Made by a program: the position numbers and the translations under genes. 64,000 nt of DNA from NCBI RefSeq assembly GCF_947623445.1, contig NC_135241.1:23686501-23750500 (forward strand). The letters are read 5' to 3'. The DNA comes from Clavelina lepadiformis. Taxonomy: Eukaryota; Chordata; Ascidiacea; Aplousobranchia; Clavelinidae. Below, piece by piece: positions 12,130-23,936 of the stretch (the stretch's first letter is position 1; every line of letters begins with the position of its first letter). The notes under the pieces are model-generated. The model ran no database searches. It was not told where the DNA came from and worked only from the letters and a program-made list of their open reading frames with translations.

Positions 12130-14718
12130 TCATCCACCCGCCAACTTCTTTAACAACTGGCATAAATAAAAGGGAAGATCCTTCCACGTGTCTCGATTCT
12201 TTGCAACTTGCTCAAGGCAAATTCTAAATCCAATTCATTTTTAATGATATTGTGCAAAATAAATCGACTCAAATATTATTTCTAAAAATTCGTAGGAGGA
12301 AAAGAACACGTGATAGCGGTAGTTAACATAACAATAGTGATTCCTACCGTAGCAGTGGTTTTGGTTGCAAATCAAATGTAATTACATTGTTCGTGTGCTT
12401 CTATAAAACACAAAAAAGTTGGCAAGATTAAACACCAAGGCTATTATGTCAATTATTAAAATTGCAACTATTCCCATGGTTCACATATAAACAATAAGCA
12501 ACACATTCAAATTTTTGAATATATTTTAATAACTAAGTTTAATTTTGAGAACCAATAAAAGTACTCGTTAGGCCAAAATCATTTACCAAATCGGTAAGAA
12601 AAATGTTGTTTTCACATCCAGCAAATACGAGAACCTGCCCAGCATATGAGCCAGTGCAGGCAGTATGCCAAAGTCGTGAGTATTCACCATCTCTAGCTTT
12701 TAACCAGGTTTTCGTGGTGATGTTATACAGCCAACCATCAGCTGGAAAATAAACAGTACAGACGTGAAGTATCAGAACCAGCTTAATCCCATGTAATTTC
12801 TAATGTCCCGTTCCATTTGCTTGTCCAAATATTTCACATATACGTAACAAAGTTTAGCGCAAAGAAAATCTTAAGTTAACAAAAATTAAGACTGATTCAA
12901 ATACATAAGACATTTCTCGTGGTGTCCAGTCCACCAAACAAGAATATCTGATCGGAAGAGATGGAAGTCAGTGTGTGCCAGGATCTTCCAATTGGTTTTT
13001 CTACTGACATGCATCTTCTGAAATAACAAAGATTTGTAATGCTGATGTTATCATTGTTGCCACATGACCATGGTGCCTACGGGTCCTTTTCTATTCTAAT
13101 CGTATTCGATAAAATCTTAGTCTTACGTCTTCACAGTGGTGGTGCTTAAACATTGATAAAATGTAAAGTGATGTTCAATTCAATAGGCAAGATGTGTAAC
13201 CATCATCACCACTTATGAACTCTTAATCTGTCTTTTTCCTATTATACTAATTCTTTTAAAAATAGAACTTTTTTTTTTGCCAATATTGGGTTAAGATTTT
13301 AATTTCGCTTTTTACAGCCACGTGTTGTAAAATATTGATAAAATGCAACTTTATGTCAAGTACAATAGGCAAGATGCAATAATCTCACATAAAAGTCCAA
13401 GTGTATGTTTCCAGACTGAGTTCATAAAAATCGTCCAATCTCTCTCCCTAAAAGCAACAACAAGCAACTTAACACAAAATATCTCATTTCATCAACACTT
13501 TACTATTTATTTCCAGATTTACAAATATCACCAATAAAAAATCAACTCACTAGATGTCTACCGCCATGCAAATAAGCTTTCCTTCCATTCTTTGCAAGAC
13601 AGTGAGCAGCTCGGCTAGATGGTCGGTCGCCCTATTTTAACGACAACAATAATTTCTAATTTTCTTAGCAATCAGCCAGTCGGGTACAGATTTTACCATT
13701 AAAGGAATACCAATTAAAGGTTTGTAAAAATATTCGAATGCAGAATAGCTCACGTCGTTAGCAAGTGGAATCCACTGATTGGTTGCTGTTTCATAAGCAA
13801 AAAGGTGGTTGTTCCACCCGCTGTGGTAGTAAGACTGTAACAACAATTAAACCCTTACCACCCCATTATATAACAAACAACATAATACTAATTATGACAT
13901 CACTAAGGATAGAGAATTAGATTAGAATAATTGTAGCAGATTACAAAAACCATTTAATGTAACGTTAACTGAAGCAATTCTAGCCATAACAAACAGCGTA
14001 GAGCGGAACGAACCAAAGTGCTGAGATCATACTCAAACTCCCCGCTCTGTAGCTGGTCTTCTTCTGGCAGTGAGCCGTACCCACCGAAAAATATCACCCT
14101 GTAAATTTTATCACCTTCAACAGCTGTTCAATACATCAACAGTAAAGAATCTACAAACGGTACCTTTCTTCAAAACCGATACAAGCGCACTTATTTCTTT
14201 CACTAGGTGGTGCACCACTTGGCTCGACGAGCTTCCACTCCAAAGTGCTGAGGTTCAATTTGTTCAAATCGTTCAAATCTTGAAAACCAAGTCCGCCAAA
14301 CACAAAGAGATTACAACCAAGCAGGGCCGCACAACTTCCAGATCGAAATTTGGGGAAATACCCATCGACAGTGTGTTTTAACCAGCTTTTTCTTAAAATG
14401 TTATATTTCCAGATTACTGCTGGATTGTGGTGGCTTTCGAAACGTCCTTTCTGTACAATATATGTGACATGAATTAGACAAAGTTAGATTATTACCTCAT
14501 AAAACCAATCCACCAGTCTTGCATGTTACAAAATATGTGATGAAAATTCCGTAGTCATTGAACAAGTTAATTTCAGCGTTTCTTCATGATAACAATTAAA
14601 CACGTAGCATATTGACATCACCGCTGCTTACAATGTTGTAACCTCCCCATACGAACATTATGTTGTTCCACACGGTGGCGACATGAGCACTTCGACACTC
14701 TGGTTCAGTTTTTTCCAT
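12130..14718 (-). CDS. KLHDC2-like kelch protein, tandem copy A
   Basis: Six-bladed kelch protein of the KLHDC1/2/3 group. Human KLHDC2 is the CUL2 ubiquitin-ligase receptor for C-terminal glycine degrons. Exons in coding order: 14718-14632, 14450-14164, 14098-14014, 13834-13754, 13631-13551, 13447-13389, 13017-12905, 12741-12587, 12210-12130; total 342 aa. Visible motifs: AHVATVWNN, FVWGGY, SGSCAALLGCNLFVFGG, VIFFGGYGSLPEEDQL, SSRAAHC, HGGRHLGERLDD, PIGRSWHTL, IFLFGG, VLSDGWLYN. Arg205 and Arg210 (GGRHLGER) and Ser239/Trp240 (GRSWH) match the degron-binding residues I recall for human KLHDC2 (R236, R241, S269, W270). The last junction is uncertain. With donor 12586 and acceptor 12211 the tail is WKDLPFYL...LKKLAGG. 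Read through without splicing, the protein stops at 12539. The junction used by copy B would leave the conserved frame. Confidence 0.85.
13329..13610. repeat. Identical block, copy A member (282 bp)
   Basis: Every base of 13329-13610 equals 16784-17065 (offset 3455). It spans an intron, the 59-bp exon and part of the next exon of the KLHDC genes, whereas DNA on both sides has diverged clearly. Confidence 0.9.
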
Positions 14719-15587
14719 ATCACGATGCAGAAGAGATCAGTTATAAAAAAATCGTCACATCCTTATAAAGCATTCTTACGAATCATTTTTTAAAAATCCT
14801 GCCCCCTGCAATGTATGAGATGCAGATCTGGAAGAAAAAATAAAAAAAAGATTATGGAGTCATACAATTCCGAAAAAGGCAAGTTACAATGGTGGTAAAG
14901 GCCACAACCGTATTTACTTGATTGTAAGATGCATGTAATTGTACAGTACACCGACACATGAGGTACAGTGAGTCTTTGTAATACAACATTGCAATATTTC
15001 TATATTACAATATCACAAACAGCAGACAAAATTTCCGTTTGAGAAAAGGGCGTTAAGTTTGCAATAAGATAACATAACATACTTCATGCAAGATTCCACA
15101 AAAAATAAATGATTGCAAAATGGTTTATAATAAGCGAAGGCAGTTGCATTGCATAATCAGGCGATGTTATGAACGTTAATCATAACGCAGCGCGGTGGCA
15201 ACAAACAGTTGTTGACAAATTTAAGAAAATTCAATCAATAACCTTTCCCTCACTTTCAAAGACAACAAAATATGAAGATCCAGATACGGTCGGTTGAAAC
15301 ACGTGAGCTTATTTGGAACTTTTTTCAAGAATAACATATTGTAAGTGCAGCATAATACTAATATATACATGAGTAAAATTTGTAGTACATTGTGCTAATT
15401 TCGTCACTTGCAAATATTTCAAGTCTTGAATACTTCGAACAACCGTTAAACAGTTATCGATAAATTTTCCAGACTCAGTAAATCGACCGCAAACACCAAA
15501 ATTCGCATCAAGAAATTGGATGGCAGGCAATCAATGACTGGTGCAGCAACCAGTCTTTCAACTTTTCACAATTTCCAGATAATTTGT
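14719..15587. other. Spacer between KLHDC copies
   Basis: Holds the putative promoter of copy A and the 3' flank of copy B. Short stretches match the flanks of the other copy (14786-14825 resembles 19050-19110), so the duplicated unit includes flanking DNA. No separate gene seen. Confidence 0.45.
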
Positions 15588-18500
15588 TTAATAACTTTTC
15601 AAATGCAACGGCAGATTCCTCCACGTCTCTCGATCCTTTGCGAGATGCTCAAGGCAAATTCTAAATTCAATTCATGTTCAACGTTTCATGTTATACAAAA
15701 TGAATCTATGTTTCAATTGTGAAAATATTTTTCTAAAATATAATTTCAAGAAATTTACAACAGGAATAATACATGATTCTAGATTGAAGTCACGAGAAAA
15801 TCTCAACGAATGCATGCAATATACAGTTATTTCAAATATGTGATAATTATAATTATTACAACAATATTGTTCCCTACCTTTGCAGTGGTTTCGGTTGGAA
15901 ATTGAATATAATTACATTGTTAGTGTGCTTCTACAAAAAAAGACAATTGTGAATCATTAAGCCCCAGTTACTACGCCAACAATTTAAATTGAAAATTTTC
16001 CAATGGTTATATATGAACAATGAGCAAACACAAGAAATTCCTGAAATTATTTTGATAATTAAATTTAATTTTCAGAACCTGTAAATATGATCGAAAACGT
16101 CGGAATGAGACAATTTTACCTCTTCGCAGAAAGTCATGTTGTTTTTACATCCAGAAAAAACAAGAACCTCTCCAGGACAAGGTCCAGAGCAGACGGTGAG
16201 TAACTGTCGTGGGTGTTCCCCATCTCTAACTTTAAGCCAGGTTTTGGTTGTGGTATTATACAGCCAACCATCAGCTGAAAACAAATGAAATAATTGTGTG
16301 ATATTCAAGTTGAGAATTTAGCCTGCTACTAGGTGTGGAATGTTGCAGTAAAATCAATCTCATCTAATTTCCAATGCCGTGCTCTTTTTTCCAACAAACA
16401 TCTAAGTCCATCTAAACAGTCACGCATATGTCACAAAATTTAACACAAAGAAAACCTTAAATTAACAACAATTGAATCTAATACATAAGACATTGTTTGA
16501 GTTGTCCACTCCACCAAACAAGAATATCTCATCGGAAGAGATGGAAGTCAGTGTGTGCCGGGTTCTTCCAATTGGCTTCTCTATTGACATGCAACTTCTG
16601 AAACAAAAAAAATTGTTATATTAAATTATCTTTATTGCCACAAAACTGTACAAACATAAATAATTATCCTACTTATGGGCCCTTTGTCTCTTTTTCAATT
16701 ACTGAATGTTTTAAAAGTGGAGCTGGTTTTTATTGTCAATCACACGTTTGAAGCCTAATCTTTCTACCTTACAGTAATGGTCAAAAATATTGATAAAATG
16801 CAACTTTATGTCAAGTACAATAGGCAAGATGCAATAATCTCACATAAAAGTCCAAGTGTATGTTTCCAGACTGAGTTCATAAAAATCGTCCAATCTCTCT
16901 CCCTAAAAGCAACAACAAGCAACTTAACACAAAATATCTCATTTCATCAACACTTTACTATTTATTTCCAGATTTACAAATATCACCAATAAAAAATCAA
17001 CTCACTAGATGTCTACCGCCATGCAAATAAGCTTTCCTTCCATTCTTTGCAAGACAGTGAGCAGCCCGGCTAGATGGTCGGTCCCCCTATTTTATCGACA
17101 ACAAAAATTTCTGAGTTTATTTGCAATAAGTCAGTTAAAGGTTTATAAACAAAATAGTCAAATGCAAAAAACCTCACGTCATTAGCAAGAGGAATCCACT
17201 GATTGGTCGCTGTTTCATAAGCAAAAAGGTGGTTGTTCCATCCTCCGTAGGAGGAACAGGTTAACTGTAACGAAACTTAAACATTCACCACCACTTTTAA
17301 AAAACACAACACTAACTATAACATCACTAACAATAGAGAATGGCCCAAATGGGAGCTACATCGTCAATTGAATTTGTTAAATTTAACTTGTGTTCTATCG
17401 CTTGGTCAAGCTTGTGGTTTATGTTCATGTTGTGAATAGTGCTGTATTCTTATGAATGCTCTTTATTGAATGTGTATTTGAGCGAGATATTATGATGATA
17501 AGCTGATCCTTGTGTTAGGTTCTATTGACCGAATGACAACCTGGTAATTAGTGCATTGCATTGTTTACAATATGTTTTATTGAAGTATATTGTAATTTTG
17601 AGAGAGAAATTATAGTTCAATAAAACTGAATTAAAGATGATTTAATAGCACACCCATGTTGGATTTTATATGATGTTATCGGATTTCACTTTGGTGAGAT
17701 TTTTGCCTAAATTTTAGTAATGACTACTATGTCATTTGAGCAACTGTTAATTTTTTTGATATTCTGTCGCTTTCAAAATTATATCCAGTTACTCCAAAGT
17801 GAAACGCAGAACATTGACTTGTCTAACTTTGCTATATCTGGTATGAATAACGTTCAGTAAGCGAGTGCTATTTCTGTTTAAGTATTTTTTTATATAATGA
17901 TTCCAGTTGTTGTTACATTTTCATGTTTTTTTGGACATTTTCATTTGAATTATTTCAATTTAAAGAATAATCCAGTAGTCTTGACACAATCTGCCACGTG
18001 ATTCTATAGAAGAGGGTTAGCAGTTGTCATCTACAAATTTAGCAAAAGCTTTGGTTTCAACAGGCAATGTGATTCCGAGATTACAACCTGTTGCGTCTGC
18101 ATGAGTTTTCAATCTTAGAATAACAAACATTGATTTATTGTGTAGTTCCTGGTACAGCCCGGGGTTTAATTTCGGGTGTTACAATGGAAATATTTGTAGC
18201 AGATAATGAAAATGATTTAGTGCAACATTAGCAAAGTGGGACAAACCGAATTATCAAATTCTCCATTCTGGAGTTGATCTTCTTCTGGTCTTGGACCAAA
18301 CCCACCAAAAAATATCAGCCTGCAAATTTTATCAACTTTACTTGCTGTTTGAAACATTGTGATAGAAAATCTGATAATAAAGACCTGTTTTCGAAGCTGA
18401 TACAAGCGCACTTCCTCCTTTTGCTAGGTGGAGCACCGCTTGGTTGGATTAGTTCCCACTCCAATGTGCTGAGATTTAATTTGTTAAGATCATTCACCTC

Positions 18501-19004
18501 AGTCAAACAAATTCCGCCAAACACAAAGTCGCTTATGTCTCGAACACTTCGAACTCCACCAAAAACAAAGAGATTACAACCAAGCAGGGCAGCGCAACTT
18601 CCAGTGCGAAATTTGGGGAAATACCCATCAACAGTGTGTTTTAACCAACTCTTTCTTAAAATATTATATTTCCAGATTACTGCTGGATTGTGGTGGTTTT
18701 CAGCGCATGTGTTCTGAACAACATCATGTGACATAAATTAGACAAAGCTATATTGTTACCTCAACACCAATACACCAGTCTTATACGTTAATAAATCTAT
18801 GATGAAAATTTCGTAGTTAATAAGCACGATAATTTCAGTGTTTCTTCTTGATAACATTTAAACATATAGCATACTAATACCACCAATACTTACAGAGACG
18901 TGATCTCCCCAGATATACATTACGTCATTCCACACGGTGGCGATATGAGCATTGCGACAATCTGGTTCATATTCTACACAAATAAGCAGTGATTCATATT
19001 CCAT
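15588..19004 (-). CDS. KLHDC2-like kelch protein, tandem copy B
   Basis: Paralogue of copy A with the same nine-exon structure. Coding order: 19004-18894, 18713-18385, 18319-18247, 17264-17178, 17086-17006, 16902-16844, 16597-16485, 16274-16079, 15660-15588 (TAA); 373 aa, all phases consistent. It keeps six kelch blades and GGRHLGER (Arg225, Arg230), but GRSWH of copy A reads GRTRH here (Thr259, Arg260), changing two positions that contact the degron in human KLHDC2. Exon 2 has an extra 14-15 residues with a second VFGG. The C-terminus retains IYRICLEHLAKDRETW followed by LPLHL, fitting an elongin BC-box (hydrophobic-x3-Cys-x3-hydrophobic) with a cullin-box-like tail. The ATG at 19004 is upstream of the position used in copy A, which is not a Met here. 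The intron between exons 3 and 4 has an 843-bp insertion. Confidence 0.87.
16784..17065. repeat. Identical block, copy B member (282 bp)
   Basis: Partner of 13329-13610. The first difference to the right is at 17066 (C against T at 13611), and similarity falls off immediately to the left. Confidence 0.9.
17341..18183 (-). mobile_element. Candidate solo LTR in an intron of KLHDC copy B
   Basis: An 843-bp block present in copy B and absent from the same intron of copy A (breakpoint near 13918). On the minus strand it begins TGTAACACCC and ends GGGCCA, i.e. TG...CA termini. A TATATAAAA lies inside on that strand and an AATAAA nearer its 3' end. There is no coding sequence and no clear target-site duplication, so the solo-LTR reading (Ty3- or BEL-type) is tentative. 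It is younger than the gene duplication. Confidence 0.4.
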
Positions 19005-19715
19005 ATTCCACAATGCGGAAGAGATCAGTTCAATAATGCATCACAACTTCATGAAACCATTCTTATAATTCGTTTCACACAAAAGTACCTACACACTGCA
19101 ATGCATGAGAAGCCTGTCAAAGGAGAAACAAATTGCAAAACAAAAATTTCATTACACGGACAAATTAAGATCAATTCAAACGGCAGGACAATAAATATTT
19201 GCAAAAATCCACTCCCAATGAAACTACTGGACCTAAAACATGTTGGTACTGACATATATATATCTGCTTATATTTTAATGAATCTATGAAGTTTAGTAAC
19301 TAGGCCATAAATCTTAAACCAAATTTTTACGGTTGTGTTGAGAAGAACATTATAGTTCTTCCATTGACGTTGTTGTTGGAACGTTTACGTTGGAGCTTAA
19401 ACACACAAAATAAGATGTTTGCATAAGAAGTAGGGTTGTATATACTTCTAGTAGGCTCATGCATACTCTAATCACAGCACCTCAATAAAGTTAACAATGA
19501 AACCTACATTTTAGAAATGAGCAAACAGTAAGTAATGTGATGTTCCACTTGAAGCATCAAATTATGCCCTGAATACACCTTTGACATAACGTAAATATAA
19601 TAATGGTTCTGTAAAAAACTCGCAATAATAATAATCCTAAAGTAACGTAAATTTCATAAGCTGGTGTAATAAGAAATGTTTGAAAACTTCATAAATATGA
19701 AATACAGTTGGCGGA
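19005..19715. other. Spacer between ABHD11 and KLHDC copy B
   Basis: Contains the upstream region of KLHDC copy B and the 3' UTR of ABHD11, both transcribed to the left. No coding signal. Confidence 0.45.
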
Positions 19716-22443
19716 TTAGGTCGTATTTTCTTCAAATAAACAAAAAGACTTCGGCGGCTTCAAGAAACTTGTTACACTCGATAAAAACTCGACTGGTTTT
19801 TCACTGTGCACCCAATGTCCACATTCCGGAACATATGAAATAACACAATTTGGAAATAGATACTTTATGTAAGGATAATCATCCATCCTGCAATAAAATA
19901 TTTCGAATTGAATTCGGTAAATGCTATGAGAAAAGTTAGCAATATGGGATTTAAGTACTGATGTATGCATGGTCTCACACACTAAATGTATGCTAATGCT
20001 GCTCTTTCACCCTTAATGTTTACAAATACTATTCCTATCATTACACACAATATGACGGGACTGGAGCCCGAGAATTTGGATTGCTCAGAAATAAATGACT
20101 CCAGATTTCAAAGAAAAACTTCTTCAGCAAATAAAATTATTAAAACTCAAACAAAAAGTGACGAAAATTTAAACCTTAAGAATTGCGACGATCCTCCACC
20201 AAGGAAGAGTGTATCGCCTGAATATGGTCTCATGTCATCAGCGAGTCTAATATGACGAGGTTTTTCGATGTGCTCATATATAGCGTCCAGGTTAACGCGC
20301 CAACCATACAAACCTGGTTCTTTTTCTTCAACGTTTGTTAAGATAAACTGACGAAGCGATGATTCCTGTTTCAACATAAATCTCATTTATAAATTTTACT
20401 TCTTGTGTGTATCCTAGTGGCCTATCCGCCGATATACAGATAAATTTTCTAGCGATAAATATTCCCTACACATTTTGTTCTTGATAAAAACAGAAAGAAA
20501 TTTCCACAATCAAAAACAATTTTACCGGAATAAATTCTTGCAGCTGTTTATCTGCATTTCTCCGTGCGTTTGAGAGAGATCCACTGCAGTCAAACACAAT
20601 AGCTCTCATTGCTTTTAAATAATGTAACGTTGTAGCACCTATAAAAGTTGGAAAAAATTATCCATACTCTGCTTTATAAATACAGCCTCCAGTATAACCA
20701 TGCAGTTATGTACATATCTAACATGCTTAGTTCACATTGAGCTATACAGCTACACATCAAGGCTGAAATACAAAACAATAGTTACCTCCACCTTTCACAT
20801 TTGACAGACGAGGCGATGAGTCAACCACTACCAGTTTGTCGATGCGACTCGGCTAAGAAATGAATAATTGATGTGAGAATTAGTCATAATGGCAGGTGTT
20901 GATTGTAGTGTATGTCACACTGCATGGCACAATTAAACAGCTTCAGGCACATAAATTTAGGGAAAAATAGTGGTCTAAAATGGACACTAGAATAATTATG
21001 TGATATTTCTATTAAAAGCATTTAATGCAGTATTTCAGAGCAAGATTATCTTCTCTTGTTGAACAACAGCGCAACAAAAGTCATAAAAACTGTAAACCTG
21101 AGTCAAAGCAGTGAACATGGCGGTCCGGGCCCCCATGCTATGGCCGACGAACACACACTTTTCAATATTTAGTAAGTCGAGCAATTTCGTAGCATCGTTG
21201 CTCATGTCCAAAAGTGTCATCTGATCAAAATGGGGGCTCTTTCCATGATTCCTCGCATCGTACGTTATCACCTAAACGACGAAGTGTTTCTTTGTTATCA
21301 TTCATACTAAACTGCGCAGTCCACAAACAAATGAAAAAAGTTGAAGATAAATGAGCATGCTACCCTACATCATATCCCAAATGTCATGTCCTCGGTTGTA
21401 TCATAAACACATTAACAGCCAATAACAATTCCGGACACTACAGGCACCAAATATGCTAGAGATGAGTAATAACAGGCCTGAAACTTGATTAACTTGTTAG
21501 AGGCTCAACAGAAAGTTAAAAACACTTCTTCAATTTTGGAATTTAAAAGGTTGCTAACTAACAGCAGATTCTCATTTAACTCTGTGGTAATCAACATGTC
21601 AAGTGCTGATATATTCCCAATGCATAAAATGATGAAGCAACAGCAAGACAGTGTATAGAATTGTGTGATTTCTAATATATGGTAAAATGGTGTTAATGTA
21701 AGTGCGTAAAGCACATAGTGAGAAAATTCTTAAACATATATTCTCTTACAGATCGTCCAGTGCTCTGAGCAAGTTTCTTAGAAACAGAATTAAAATTGTT
21801 CTTATTTCCCAGCACTCCATGCGCCATTAAAATAGGTGGATCATTTGAGGAATTTTCCAACACGCTATATGATAATCCAGAAAAGAATTTTCTGAAACAT
21901 ATGTTTTCAGATTAAATAAAATGCTAATTTTATGGGACAACATCAACATGTAAAATGTGAAGTGAGGAACTATGGAATATTGTGCAAACATTGTAATCAT
22001 TGATGCAATTTTCGGCATCAGTTGAATGATGTAAAGTAGTGTAATAAGTAGTGTATTTGCCAACACACGATGCATTCTTTGTGTCCTTTTTAAGTTTTGT
22101 AAGGAGCAATTATTAAATTTACGTTCAATAGCAACGATGTGTTATTTCAGTCACTGCAAGGATTAAAACAAGCTAAGATATTTCAAAATTCCTTACTTAA
22201 GCGGTAGGCCTACTAGGCCTATATACAGTCATTTTTCATGCGAAGTTTAAATTAGCCTAATGCTACCCAAATTAATATAATAAACTAGTCCTTAAGCCCT
22301 GCTAGGTTTGCATCATGTCATGTAATTAATATGAAGCATTGTGAAACTTTACGATACCTTGGAGCTTGTTGTAAATTGCGGCAGGCGCAAAATCTGTTTG
22401 GGATTGCATTAAGCCTTTGTAATAAACTGTTGGAAATCTTCAT
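19716..22443 (-). CDS. ABHD11: ABHD11-type mitochondrial alpha/beta hydrolase, complete, 7 exons
   Basis: Serine hydrolase of the mitochondrial matrix; human ABHD11 protects the lipoylated 2-oxoglutarate dehydrogenase complex. Exons in coding order: 22443-22358, 21891-21750, 21271-21098, 20852-20786, 20638-20526, 20365-20175, 19887-19716; 314 aa (human 315), all phases consistent. The first about 28 residues are basic and Ser/Leu-rich (MKISNSLLQRL...FCACR), like a mitochondrial presequence. The oxyanion loop is in ILMAHGVLGNKNNF, the family hallmark in YDARNHGKSP, the nucleophile Ser121 in GHSMG, and the catalytic His282 in VPECGHWVHSEKP. WRVNLDAIYEHI and GDTLFLGG match the cap and beta strands. 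Transcribed in the same direction as the KLHDC pair but not evidently in an operon. Confidence 0.94.
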
Positions 22444-22545
22444 GTTTTACTTTTAGCCAATCGCCTGAAAGATCAACGTTTACAGAACACTTAAAAGTAT
22501 AAGAAATGAACAACACGCACAATTCGCACATTTAAAACAAAACAA

Positions 22546-22723
22546 GGGTCTAGTGCAGAAGTACACAATCAAATGACGTCACAATTTGAGTAGTTGGGGT
22601 CTAGTATAGCCTACAAATGCATCCTGTGGTTGTGCACTTCTGTACTAGACCCTGCATTTGTATACTAGTCACCAGCTGCTCAAATTGTGACGTCATTTGG
22701 TTGTGCGTTTCTGCATTAGACCC
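22546..22723. mobile_element. hAT-type MITE, copy 1
   Basis: A 178-bp element with long inverted termini: GGGTCTAGTGCAGAAGT at the left, and its near-complement ending TTTCTGCATTAGACCC at the right. Both arms also carry CAAATGACGTCACAATTTG. It is flanked by a perfect 8-bp duplication CAAAACAA (22538-22545 and 22724-22731). An 8-bp duplication fits hAT transposases. No ORF. It lies just upstream of ABHD11. Confidence 0.85.
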
Positions 22724-22731
22724 CAAAACAA

Positions 22732-23936
22732 AACACAGCAATATAGCCAATACAATATTTCCCAATTCCCAATCGCTACAGACGCAGCTGAAGTAGGTCC
22801 ACATTTGCTGATGCCAAACAAAATGTTTATAAACATAAGCGCCACACCGCCCACTAGCGTCAATATATTCCAAAATAAAATCTGCCAAAAAAGTTTAGGT
22901 TACTTGGTTTAAGACACTTCAATAAACAAACATCAGAACAGTCTCACCGCACAAGAGGTAGTTGGTAAAAAAATAGAAAACTGTCGATAACTCTAAATTT
23001 TTTGTATAATTTCGAGAGTTTGGCTATTAGTATTGAGTAAAGTTGAAGAAGCTGCAAAAAACTTTAACTGGGGATTTTTATTTCGGAGTCTACATTATTC
23101 AGACGTATAGATTAAGTCTGGTACCTATTGTTTTATTTAATTTTACTATATATTTTTTACAGACAAGCAAACAGACCGTCTACCATACCGTCTACCGTGT
23201 ACCATACAAACAAAATCTAAATCCTTTAAATATTGAATGAAGGTTATCGGTGACATATCGTTTGATATATTTATGGTGGTCTTGTTTACCTAGCATAACA
23301 TTACAAATCACCTGACTTAACTCGACATAATGTTGGCAAAGACAAACAATTTGAAATTCACATTAAGCTTTATTTTATTTCATAAATTATAACGTGAAAT
23401 TTGAGTGCAATGAAGTCACAAATATGCACGTTGTGCATATTTCACATAATTTAGCCTTGTGCCTTTAGCCTTTATTTAGCCTTGTGTACCGCAAGAAAAC
23501 AGCTTACAGTTCTACTATTTTTTCAGAAGAGATTAGAATGGTTTCACAATTGTAAGATGTTGCCTGAAGCTGAGAAGGTGAAACTATTCAGTGGCAGAAG
23601 TGGCAGAAAACACAAAGAGCGTTAGAAACACATTGACTTCATTTATGAAAGTGCGAACACATCGGTGATGACACATGTCCACTTGAGTAGAGCAAGCAAC
23701 AGAGAAAGAAAGGCTTTTGGTTCGCTTAACTCACAACATTGAGTTTTATCCAAACAATAAATTCAAGCGGCGCGCAGCGTGAATATAAATATAGAGAGCT
23801 TTTATATCCAGTAACGTATCAGGCAGTGCTGGTGTAGTTTATTACTTTGCTTATTAATAGTTAACTGGTCATCTATATAAAAACATCTGTAAAGTGTGTC
23901 TGTATCTGACAAATTTTTTACTCTAAGGCTGTAGAT
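22732..23936. other. Spacer between ABHD11 and the BTB-kelch gene
   Basis: Divergent promoters of two genes should lie here. A minus-strand hydrophobic frame at about 22740-22885 follows a good acceptor, but I could not link it to a start codon or a family. Otherwise nothing recognised. Confidence 0.4.

Noticed and set aside
12539-12586. Stop at 12539 as the C-terminus of KLHDC copy A
   Set aside because: Not excluded, but the 12130-12210 exon is conserved in frame with copy B's last exon, so a spliced terminus is preferred.
13343-13537. 64-codon + strand ORF seen identically at 16801-16992
   Set aside because: It is antisense to the KLHDC exons and introns. Its duplication reflects the identical block, not a protein.
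14070-14381. 103-codon + strand ORF, and the similar 147-codon ORF at 18274-18717
   Set aside because: Both are shadows of KLHDC exon 2 on the opposite strand.
22601-22888. Minus-strand 95-codon ORF and an overlapping hydrophobic frame
   Set aside because: The ORF runs into the hAT-type MITE and shows no family motif. The alternative hydrophobic frame has an acceptor but no start codon or upstream exon that I could join.
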